Shown here piece by piece: positions 1-5,388 of a stretch of 7,016 nt of DNA (position 1 is its first letter; each line of letters opens with the position of its first letter). The notes under the pieces were generated by a model that ran no database searches, had not been told where the DNA came from, and saw only the letters and a program-made list of their open reading frames with translations. The stretch lies in assembly GCA_023424585.1 (NCBI GenBank), contig JAFADT010000146.1, positions 1-7,016 of the forward strand. Direction: 5' to 3'. The position numbers were made by a program, and so were the translations under genes. The stretch is from Pseudomonadota bacterium (lineage in GTDB: Bacteria; Myxococcota; Myxococcia; Myxococcales; Myxococcaceae).

Positions 1-2
1 CG

Positions 3-128
3 CTGAAGGAGAAGCCGCGGATCAACGAGGTGGGCGTGGAGACGCTCTTCGGCGAGGACCTCATCTCCGAGAAGAGCCTGGACGAGGTCATCCTCAGCTA
101 CCTGGCGAGCGAGGGCGACCCCTCGTAG
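3..128 (+). CDS. 3' end of an unrecognised protein (partial)
   Basis: The frame beginning at base 3 is open for 41 codons and ends at TAG 126-128; the start lies outside the window. The visible C-terminus is acidic and mostly helical in character. It contains the segments EVGVETLFGEDLISEKSLDE and VILSYLASEG and shows no membrane segment or metal-binding motif. Codons carry the same G/C third-position bias as the genes downstream, which supports real coding. I do not recognise the family and assign no function. It is separated from ftsE by 100 bases containing a hairpin, so it is probably not in the same tight operon, although read-through cannot be excluded. Confidence 0.72.
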   Translation: MKEKPRINEVGVETLFGEDLISEKSLDEVILSYLASEGDPS

Positions 129-153
129 TCCGCACCCGCCGCGCCGCCGTCTG

Positions 154-180
154 GCCTGCCCGGCCCGTTCCTGGGCGGGC
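154..180 (+). terminator. GC-rich hairpin after the first gene, possible terminator
   Basis: Bases 154-163 pair with 171-180 to give a 10-bp stem with two G-U wobbles (157/177 and 162/172) and a 7-base loop, CCCGTTC. It lies 26 bases after the upstream stop and 49 bases before ftsE. No T-run follows; the next bases are TCCGGGGG. It is therefore not a classical intrinsic terminator and could instead be a transcript 3'-end stabiliser or a chance GC-rich fold. A weak -10-like TACGCT at 194-199 lies between it and ftsE, without a convincing -35. Confidence 0.33.
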
Positions 181-228
181 TCCGGGGGCGTGGTACGCTC
201 CGCCGGAGGGCCCCGCGCTGCTCCGGTC

Positions 229-921
229 ATGATCCAGTTCTTCCACGTCTACAAGGCGTATCCCGGCGATCCGCCGGTGCTGCAGGACATCAACCTGAAC
301 GTGGAGAAGGGCGAGTTCGTCTTCCTCACCGGCCCGTCCGGCGCGGGGAAGACGACGCTGCTCAAGCTCATCTTCTGCGGGGAGAAGGCCACCAAGGGGC
401 AGATATTGGTGGGCGGCAAGAACATCGCGCGCATCCGCGAGTCGGCGGTGCCGTACCTCCGGCGCAACATCGGGGTGGTGTTCCAGGACTTCAAGCTGCT
501 GCCCCACCGCACCGTCGCGGACAACGTGGGCTTCACGCTGGACGTGCTGGGCGTGCCCCGCCCGGAGGCGCGGGAGAAGGTGCACCGGATGCTCAAGCGG
601 GTGGGGCTGGAGCACAAGGCGCACTCGCTGCCCCTGCGGCTGTCGGGTGGAGAGCAGCAGCGCGTGGTGATCGCGCGCGCGCTGGTGAACGACCCCACCA
701 TCCTCCTGGCGGACGAGCCCACGGGCAACCTGGATCCGGCGCTCACGGTGGAGATCATGGACCTGCTCACGGACATCAACATCCGGGGCACCACGGTGAT
801 GGTGGCCACGCACGACGCCACGCTCCTGTCGCGCTACCAGAAGCGCACGGTGCGCCTGGAGCGCGGGCTCATCGTCTCCGACGAGGACGGCGTCAAGGCG
901 GCGCGGCGGATGCTGGTATGA
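229..921 (+). CDS. ftsE: Cell-division ATP-binding protein FtsE
   Basis: A 230-residue ABC-type ATPase, normal length for FtsE. It is the cytoplasmic motor of the FtsEX complex, using ATP to signal through FtsX to periplasmic murein hydrolase activators at the division site. Motifs seen: Walker A GPSGAGKT (residues 35-42), Q-loop Gln86 within VFQDFKLLP, signature LSGGEQQR (138-145), Walker B ILLADEPTGNLD (158-169) with catalytic Glu163, and switch His195 in ATHD. The VFQDFKLL stretch and the strongly conserved nucleotide-binding core fit FtsE, and pairing with ftsX settles the identity against LolD-like relatives. ATG 229 is chosen because the product then begins MIQFFHVYKAYPG, as FtsE proteins do; an in-frame GTG at 190 would add 13 non-conserved residues. 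The only purine-rich site, GGAGGG at 205-210, is rather far upstream. The stop overlaps the ftsX start by 4 bases. Confidence 0.96.
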   Translation: MIQFFHVYKAYPGDPPVLQDINLNVEKGEFVFLTGPSGAGKTTLLKLIFCGEKATKGQILVGGKNIARIRESAVPYLRRNIGVVFQDFKLLPHRTVADNVGFTLDVLGVPRPEAREKVHRMLKRVGLEHKAHSLPLRLSGGEQQRVVIARALVNDPTILLADEPTGNLDPALTVEIMDLLTDINIRGTTVMVATHDATLLSRYQKRTVRLERGLIVSDEDGVKAARRMLV

Positions 922-1820
922 GCGTGCTGTCGAAGGCGGCCTACTTCTGGCGCTCGGCGGCCGGGGGGCTGAGGCACTCGCCCTTCGTGCACTTCATCGC
1001 CGTGTCCACCATCGCCATCGCGCTGTTCGCGGCGGGGCTGGCGCGGGGCGCGTCGCACGTGGTGGACAACCTGCTCGCGTCGCTGGGCGGCGAGGTGGAG
1101 GTGACGCTCTACCTGGCGCCGCAGCTGGGCGAGGACGAGGTGCACGGCGTGTACTCGCGCGTGGTGGACCTGAGCCACGGCGAGGTGACGGTGGTGCCGC
1201 CGGACGCGGCGCTCCAGCGGCTCAGGCGCGAGCTGGGCGACCTGGGCGAGGCGCTGTCGGAGCTGCCGGAGAACCCGCTGCCCGCGACGCTGGAGCTGCG
1301 CGTGCCGGAGGCGCGCCGCTCCCCCGCGGCGCTGGCGGCCCTGGCGAAGGAGCTGCGCGCGCTGCCCGGCGTCACCGGCGTGGACTACGGCGAGGCCGCG
1401 GTGGAGCGGCTGTCCGCCATCGGCCGCGCGCTGAGCTTCGGGGCGCTGGTGGCGCTGGTGGTGGTGCTGGGGACGACCGTGGTCATCGTGGCGGCCACGC
1501 TCCAGCTGGCCATCTATTCGCGGCGCGAGGAGATTGAAATCCAGAAGCTGGTGGGCGCCACGGACCGCTTCGTGAAAGCGCCGTTCCTGCTGGAGGGCCT
1601 CCTGCAGGGACTGCTGGGCGCGCTGGTGGCGGTGGGCGGGCTGTGGCTGTTCGGCAGGGTCATGGGGCCCACGCTGGGCTCGCTCTTCGCGTTCCTGCTG
1701 GGGCCGGGCGTGTCCGCGCCGTGGGTGGAGACGCGCACCGCGCTGGAGCTGCTCGTGGCCGGCTGCGCGCTGGGCCTGGGCGGCAGCTTCGTGGCGGTGG
1801 GGCGCTTCCTGCGCGTATGA
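918..1820 (+). CDS. ftsX: Cell-division membrane protein FtsX
   Basis: A 300-residue inner-membrane partner of FtsE with the usual FtsX layout. A short cytoplasmic N-terminus precedes membrane segment 1 (about 23-42) and a periplasmic domain (about 43-170). Segment 2 (about 172-196), segment 3 (about 224-247) and segment 4 (about 275-298) follow. The periplasmic domain carries the FtsX hallmark ENPLPATLELRV (119-130). After segment 2, RREEIEIQKLVGAT (202-215) matches the conserved cytoplasmic coupling segment that contacts FtsE. The periplasmic loop is where FtsX proteins bind EnvC-type activators, and the next gene encodes one. ATG 918 sits inside the ftsE stop (ATGA), with no strong Shine-Dalgarno, suggesting translational coupling. 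The alternative, a generic permease of the MacB-like superfamily, is unlikely given the partner gene and size. Confidence 0.95.
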   Translation: MSVLSKAAYFWRSAAGGLRHSPFVHFIAVSTIAIALFAAGLARGASHVVDNLLASLGGEVEVTLYLAPQLGEDEVHGVYSRVVDLSHGEVTVVPPDAALQRLRRELGDLGEALSELPENPLPATLELRVPEARRSPAALAALAKELRALPGVTGVDYGEAAVERLSAIGRALSFGALVALVVVLGTTVVIVAATLQLAIYSRREEIEIQKLVGATDRFVKAPFLLEGLLQGLLGALVAVGGLWLFGRVMGPTLGSLFAFLLGPGVSAPWVETRTALELLVAGCALGLGGSFVAVGRFLRV

Positions 1821-2947
1821 GGCGGCTCGTCTGGCTCATGGCGCTCCTGGGAATGGCCTCCGCGTCCGCCCAGCAGTCCGAGGAGGCGGAGCGCGCCGCC
1901 ATCCGCGAGAAGCTGGCCGCGCAGCGCGCGACGCTGGCCCTGGTGGAGGCGAAGAAGCTGTCCGTGCTGGAGGGCATGGAGCTGATGGAGGACATGGCCG
2001 CCTTCTCCCGCCGCCGCGTGCGCGCGCTGGAGGGCGACCTGAACCTCTTCCGCCGCCGCGTCGCGCTCGCGGAGCGCGAGGAGGCCGTGCTGCGCGAAGC
2101 CCTGCGCGCCCAGCTGCGCCGGCTGTCCCCGCGCCTGCGCACGCTGTACCGGCTCCAGCGCCGCCGCCCGCTGGAGGTGCTGCTGTCCGCGGACGACTTC
2201 GCCGCGCTCATGTGGCGCGCCCGCGCGCTGGAGGCCAGCATGGCCGGCGACCTGGAGCTCTTGCGCACCGTGCAGCACGTGGCGACCCTCCAGCGGCAGG
2301 CGACGCTGGAGCTGAAGCGGCTGCACAGCTCGCTCTCGCAGCGCGTGGCCTTCCTCCAGCAGCAGTCGAAGCAGGCCCAGGCGCAGCAGGAGGCGCTGGA
2401 GGAGGTGGTGGGGAGGCTGGCCGGCGAGGCGGAGCTGGCGAAGCGCGCCGTGCGCGAGCTGGAGGGCGCGGACGCGGAGCTCACCCGCATGCTGGCGGAC
2501 CTGCACGAGGCCCCCGCGACCAGCGGCTTCGGCGCCCTGAAAGGCAAGCTGCCCCGGCCCGTGGCCGGCATCGTGGAGGTGGGCTTCGGCCGCGTGGTGA
2601 ACCCGCGCTTCAACACCGTCACCGTGCAGAAGGGCGTGGACATCCGCGCCCCGGCGGGCACCCCCGTGCACTCGGTGGCCGAGGGCACCGTCGTCTACGC
2701 GGGCTGGCTGCGCGGCTACGGCAACCTGCTCATCGTCGACCACGGCGATGACTTCCACACGCTCGTCGCCCACCTCTCCACCATCGCCGTCGCCGTGGGC
2801 GCGCGCGTGGCCCCGGGCGACGTGGTGGGCGAAGTGGGGGACACCGGCTCCCTCAAGGGCGCCTACCTGTACTTCGAGGTCCGCCGCGCCGGGCAGGCCA
2901 TCGACCCCGCCCCCTGGCTGGCTCCCGCCCCCGACGGGCCGCCCTGA
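1817..2947 (+). CDS. envC: EnvC-like murein hydrolase activator, degenerate LytM (M23) domain
   Basis: A 376-residue exported protein. A signal peptide (1-18, cleavage after ASA before QQ) is followed by long, charged, Gln/Leu/Arg-rich helices likely to form coiled coil (about 21-110 and 140-232), with an EnvC-like segment YRLQRRRPLEVLLSADDFAA (111-130) between them. A C-terminal LytM fold follows (about 245-366), with APAGTPVHSVAEG, GYGNLLIVDHG and GDTG intact. Active M23 enzymes need HxxxD, a middle His and HxH. Here these read Gln271 to Asp275, His319 retained, and Tyr350-Leu-Tyr352. Two of three zinc ligands are lost, so the protein is probably an activator of murein amidases, as EnvC is in E. 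coli. ATG 1817 overlaps the ftsX stop as ATGA and directly precedes the signal peptide, so expression is probably coupled to ftsEX. The symbol is assigned by family and context; which amidase it activates is not visible here. Confidence 0.88.
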   Translation: MRRLVWLMALLGMASASAQQSEEAERAAIREKLAAQRATLALVEAKKLSVLEGMELMEDMAAFSRRRVRALEGDLNLFRRRVALAEREEAVLREALRAQLRRLSPRLRTLYRLQRRRPLEVLLSADDFAALMWRARALEASMAGDLELLRTVQHVATLQRQATLELKRLHSSLSQRVAFLQQQSKQAQAQQEALEEVVGRLAGEAELAKRAVRELEGADAELTRMLADLHEAPATSGFGALKGKLPRPVAGIVEVGFGRVVNPRFNTVTVQKGVDIRAPAGTPVHSVAEGTVVYAGWLRGYGNLLIVDHGDDFHTLVAHLSTIAVAVGARVAPGDVVGEVGDTGSLKGAYLYFEVRRAGQAIDPAPWLAPAPDGPP

Positions 2948-2988
2948 CACTGTCTGTTTTGATGCGCTGCGTCCAAGATGCGGGGGCG

Positions 2989-2995
2989 TTAGAAC
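2989..2995 (+). promoter_or_regulatory. Weak -10-like element before the hydrolase gene
   Basis: TAGAAC at 2990-2995 matches four of six bases of the housekeeping -10 consensus within the 82-base gap after the EnvC-like gene. The bases at -35 distance (CTGCGT, 2967-2972) match poorly. The T-rich stretch TGTTTTGAT (2956-2963) stands out in such GC-rich DNA but is too far upstream to pair with it at normal spacing. Together with the strong ribosome site of the next gene, this hints at separate transcription of the hydrolase, but it is weak evidence. Confidence 0.2.
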
Positions 2996-3015
2996 CCGGT
3001 GGTCGTCGGTGGACG

Positions 3016-3022
3016 AAGGAGG
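3016..3022 (+). promoter_or_regulatory. Ribosome binding site that sets the hydrolase start
   Basis: AAGGAGG at 3016-3022 is a near-perfect Shine-Dalgarno, 7 bases before ATG 3030. It favours this ATG over the in-frame ATGs at 3039 and 3048 and over any start farther upstream in the same frame. It is the strongest such site in the window. Confidence 0.75.
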
Positions 3023-3029
3023 CCCTCGC

Positions 3030-3890
3030 ATGGACCTGATGGGTGGGATGCAGGAGGCGATGCGCCGTGTGCTGGTGGCGCGGGGTGTGACGTCGGAGAC
3101 GGTGGACGTCGGTGGTCAGACGGTGCACCACTACGCGCTGGAGGGGCAGGGCAAGGGGCCGCCGGTGGTGCTGGTGCACGGGCTGGCCGGGTCCGCCAGC
3201 GGCTTCGGGCGCACGCTCCACGGGCTGGGCAAGCGCTTCTCGCGGGTGCTCGCGCCGGACCTGCCGGGCCACGGCTTCTCCGGCGAGTACTGCGGCGGCC
3301 CCATCTGCGTGCAGGGCCACTTCGACGTGCTGCGCGGCTACTTCGAGACGGTGGTGAAGACGCCCGCCCTCGTGGTGGGCAACTCGCTGGGCGGGGCCAT
3401 GGCCGTCAACCTGGCCGCCGAGCATCCCGCCCGGGTGAAGGCGCTGGCGCTGGCGGCCCCCGCGGGCGCGGAGCTGACGCCCCAGGCGCTGGCGGCGCTC
3501 CTGGGACACTTCGCGGTGAAGTCGAGCGCGGACGTCCGCGCCCTGACGCGCAAGCTCTTCCACCGCCCGCCCTTGGGGGCGCTGCTGCTCGCGCCGGCGC
3601 TGCGCAGCCTCTACACGACGCCCACGGTGCAGGCGCTGGCGGCGGACGCGCTCGCGACGCAGGCGAGCATCGCGCCCCAGGCGGTGCGGGATTTGAAGAT
3701 GCCGGTGCTCTTCCTCTGGGGCGGCAGCGAGCGGCTGCTGCCTCCGGAAATCCTCGCCTGGTACCGGCAGCACCTGCCTGCCCAGGCGGAGGTGCACGTG
3801 GTGGAGGGCTTTGGCCACGTGCCGCAGATGGAGCGGCCGGACGCGTTCGTGTCCCACCTGGTGGGCTTCGCGGACCGGGCCGGGCTCTAA
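3030..3890 (+). CDS. Alpha/beta-fold hydrolase, substrate unknown
   Basis: A 286-residue protein of the alpha/beta hydrolase superfamily, of the esterase/lipase/epoxide-hydrolase-like type. The oxyanion region VVLVHGLAGSASGFG (46-60) and APDLPGHGFSG (75-85) are typical. The nucleophile elbow GNSLGG (117-122) gives Ser119, and the C-terminal VEGFGHVPQMERPDAF (258-273) gives catalytic His263. The acid position, usually Asp in WGxxDxxxP, is Glu234 in LWGGSERLLPP (229-239), a conservative but unusual change. A cap-like helical insert spans about 146-220. No signal peptide or membrane segment is seen, so it is probably cytoplasmic. It lies 82 bases after the EnvC-like gene and 84 before the S41 protease, so it splits a gene pair that is often adjacent elsewhere. 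The substrate cannot be told from sequence; a serine-type ester or acyl hydrolase is the safest description. Confidence 0.88.
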   Translation: MDLMGGMQEAMRRVLVARGVTSETVDVGGQTVHHYALEGQGKGPPVVLVHGLAGSASGFGRTLHGLGKRFSRVLAPDLPGHGFSGEYCGGPICVQGHFDVLRGYFETVVKTPALVVGNSLGGAMAVNLAAEHPARVKALALAAPAGAELTPQALAALLGHFAVKSSADVRALTRKLFHRPPLGALLLAPALRSLYTTPTVQALAADALATQASIAPQAVRDLKMPVLFLWGGSERLLPPEILAWYRQHLPAQAEVHVVEGFGHVPQMERPDAFVSHLVGFADRAGL

Positions 3891-3918
3891 GGGCGGGAAT
3901 CGTCCGGCGGGTCGGGTG

Positions 3919-3924
3919 TAGACT
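3919..3924 (+). promoter_or_regulatory. Possible -10 element for the S41 protease gene
   Basis: TAGACT (3919-3924), preceded by GGGTG, matches four of six -10 consensus bases, including the key first T, second A and last T. No good -35 is seen at 16-18 bases upstream. Initiation near 3931 would leave a leader of about 44 bases before the GTG start. The call is weak and rests on position. Confidence 0.25.
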
Positions 3925-3925
3925 C

Positions 3926-3946
3926 AGGGGCCTTGCGACGGCCCCT
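3926..3946 (+). terminator. Perfect 7-bp hairpin between hydrolase and protease genes
   Basis: AGGGGCC (3926-3932) pairs perfectly with GGCCCCT (3940-3946) across the 7-base loop TTGCGAC. It sits 35 bases after the hydrolase stop and 28 bases before the protease start. It is followed by TCCATCC and not a T-run, so any terminator role is uncertain. If transcription starts at about 3931, part of it lies in the protease leader. It contains the TTG at 3933, an in-frame but unlikely start for the protease. Confidence 0.35.
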
Positions 3947-3960
3947 TCCATCCGACCCCC

Positions 3961-3965
3961 GAGGA
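3961..3965 (+). promoter_or_regulatory. Ribosome binding site that sets the protease start at GTG
   Basis: GAGGA at 3961-3965 lies 9 bases before GTG 3975. Starting there puts the basic and hydrophobic parts of the signal peptide right at the N-terminus. The upstream in-frame TTG at 3933 is inside a hairpin and would add 14 Pro/Arg-rich residues ahead of the signal. Confidence 0.6.
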
Positions 3966-3974
3966 CGCGCTCCC

Positions 3975-5321
3975 GTGACCCGTTTCCCGAAGCCGTGGCG
4001 CCTGGGACTCGCCGCGCTCCTCCTGTGGGGGGCGCCCGCGCTCGCGCAGAAGCCGGGGGACGCGGCCGGCCGGGAGGAGTCCGCGTACCGTCAGCTGGAG
4101 CTCTTCGCGCGGGTGCTCTCCTACGTGGAGAACAACTACGTGGAGAGCGTGGACCGCAAGACGCTCATCCAGGGCGCCATCCAGGGGATGCTCGACACGT
4201 TGGATCCGCACACGGTCTTCATGCCGCCGGAGATCTTCCGGGAGATGAAGATCGACACGTCCGGCGAGTTCGGCGGCCTGGGCATCGAGATCGCGCGCAA
4301 GGGCGACCGGCTGGTGGTGGTGGCGCCCATCGACGACACGCCCGCGGCGCGCGCCGGCATCAAGGCCGGGGACGAGCTGCTGGCCATCGACGGTGAGAGC
4401 ACCCAGGGCATGGACCTGGCGCGCGCGCTCCAGAAGATGCGCGGGCCCGCGGGCGGGCGCGTGCTGCTCACGCTCATGCGCGCGGGCTTCAACGCGCCCC
4501 GGGAGCTGGCCATCCTGCGCGACCACATCCGCATCGTGTCCGTGGAGGGCGCGCTCTACGACGGCATCGGCCACGTGAAGGTGAAGAACTTCCAGGACCG
4601 CACGGACCTGTCGCTGAAGAAGGAGCTGGACCGGCTGCGCGCGCTCAACGGCGGCAAGGAGCTGGACGGGCTGGTGCTGGACCTGCGCAACAACCCCGGC
4701 GGCCTGTTGGATCAGGCCGTGGCCATGAGCGACCGCTTCCTGCCGGGCAACCTGCCCATCGTGTCCACGCGCGGGCGCGACGGCCGCAACGCCTCCGAGG
4801 AGCGGAGCCGCGACCGCGACACGGAGAAGGACTACCCGATGGTCGTCCTGGTCAACGCGGGCAGCGCCTCCGCGTCCGAGATCGTCGCGGGCGCGCTCCA
4901 GGACCATGGCCGCGCGGTCATCATGGGCACGCAGACGTTCGGCAAGGGCAGCGTGCAGACCATCATCGAGCTGGAGGACGGCTCCGGCCTGAAGCTCACC
5001 ATCGCGCGCTACTACACGCCCAAGGGCCGCAGCATCCAGGAGAAGGGCATCACTCCGGACTTCCTGGTACCGGAGGACTCCTCCGGCAAGGCGGGAAGCG
5101 ACGCACCCCGGGAGAAGGACCTGCGGCGCCACTTCAAGGCGGAGCCGTCCCAGACGACGTCGGAGGTCGCGGCCCCGCCCCGGACACTGCCCGCGAACCT
5201 GAAGGACTGGGCGGTGACGGCGAAGCTCGCGGATCCACAGCTGAAGGTGGCGCTCAACTACCTCCATGGGTTGGCGCCAGGGTCCGCGTCCCGGACCTCC
5301 GGGAGCACCGCGGGTCGCTGA
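3975..5321 (+). CDS. ctpA: Secreted S41 carboxyl-terminal processing protease (CtpA-like)
   Basis: A 448-residue periplasmic serine protease that trims or degrades protein substrates from the C-terminus. Domains: signal peptide (1-24, cleavage after ALA), an N-terminal helical part carrying the family motif MLDTLDPHTVFMPP (72-85), one PDZ domain (about 97-170; FGGLGIEI, AGIKAGDELLAIDG), and the S41 catalytic core (about 185-366). The catalytic dyad is Ser299 within NAGSASASEIVAGALQD and Lys324 within TFGKGSVQ, 25 residues apart as in the family, with Gln328 following. DLRNNPGGLLDQAV (236-249) is also diagnostic. The tail after about 390 is low-complexity and ends Gly/Ser/Thr-rich. Length fits the CtpA group and is much shorter than E. 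coli Prc. The GTG start is set by the Shine-Dalgarno and signal peptide. S41 proteases near EnvC-like genes are a recurring arrangement, and in Pseudomonas CtpA degrades murein hydrolases; a similar role here is inference. The symbol follows the subfamily. Confidence 0.93.
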   Translation: MTRFPKPWRLGLAALLLWGAPALAQKPGDAAGREESAYRQLELFARVLSYVENNYVESVDRKTLIQGAIQGMLDTLDPHTVFMPPEIFREMKIDTSGEFGGLGIEIARKGDRLVVVAPIDDTPAARAGIKAGDELLAIDGESTQGMDLARALQKMRGPAGGRVLLTLMRAGFNAPRELAILRDHIRIVSVEGALYDGIGHVKVKNFQDRTDLSLKKELDRLRALNGGKELDGLVLDLRNNPGGLLDQAVAMSDRFLPGNLPIVSTRGRDGRNASEERSRDRDTEKDYPMVVLVNAGSASASEIVAGALQDHGRAVIMGTQTFGKGSVQTIIELEDGSGLKLTIARYYTPKGRSIQEKGITPDFLVPEDSSGKAGSDAPREKDLRRHFKAEPSQTTSEVAAPPRTLPANLKDWAVTAKLADPQLKVALNYLHGLAPGSASRTSGSTAGR

Positions 5322-5335
5322 AACCCCTTTCGAGG

Positions 5336-5364
5336 CTGGCGTTCCGCTGCGCAGTGCGTGTAAT
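5336..5364 (+). promoter_or_regulatory. Likely housekeeping-type promoter for the PEGA protein gene
   Basis: TGTAAT (5359-5364) matches five of six bases of the -10 consensus, and CTGGCG (5336-5341), 17 bases upstream, matches three of six of the -35. An A/T-rich hexamer is conspicuous in this GC-rich DNA. Initiation would fall near 5371, leaving a leader of about 18 bases that includes the Shine-Dalgarno at 5377-5383. This suggests the last gene can be transcribed apart from the protease. Confidence 0.42.
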
Positions 5365-5373
5365 GCGCACAGC
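5346..5373 (+). repeat. Imperfect inverted repeat over the -10 region
   Basis: GCTGCGCA (5346-5353) is complementary to TGCGCACAGC (5364-5373) apart from a 2-base bulge (5368-5369), with a 10-base centre. TGCGCA, itself a palindrome, occurs twice as a direct repeat at 5348-5353 and 5364-5369. An alternative shorter hairpin pairs 5354-5359 with 5365-5370 (one G-T wobble). The repeat flanks and overlaps the TGTAAT element, so it could be an operator, a weak terminator of the protease gene (no T-run follows), or chance. Confidence 0.35.
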
Positions 5374-5388
5374 AACGAGGGAGACCGG

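Noticed and set aside
190..231. GTG at 190 as an earlier start for ftsE
   Set aside because: It would add 13 residues (MVRSAGGPRAAPV) not typical of FtsE, whereas the ATG at 229 gives the family's usual N-terminus directly.
1643..1816. Longer 5' extension of the envC-like frame inside ftsX
   Set aside because: The extension lies in a shifted frame of ftsX coding sequence and would bury the signal peptide that begins at ATG 1817.
2748..3029. Longer 5' extension of the hydrolase frame inside the envC-like gene
   Set aside because: The added residues are Ser/Thr/Pro/Arg-rich out-of-frame translation of the LytM region, and a strong Shine-Dalgarno sits just before ATG 3030.
1514..3031. 505-codon open frame on the minus strand across ftsX and the envC-like gene
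   Set aside because: It is antisense to two well-supported coupled genes. The product is Gln/His/Arg/Leu-rich low-complexity sequence typical of GC-rich shadows.
2999..4396. 465-codon + strand frame across the hydrolase gene
   Set aside because: It is a shifted frame rich in Gly, Ala and Arg without motifs, overlapping a hydrolase with intact Ser and His motifs and the start of the protease.
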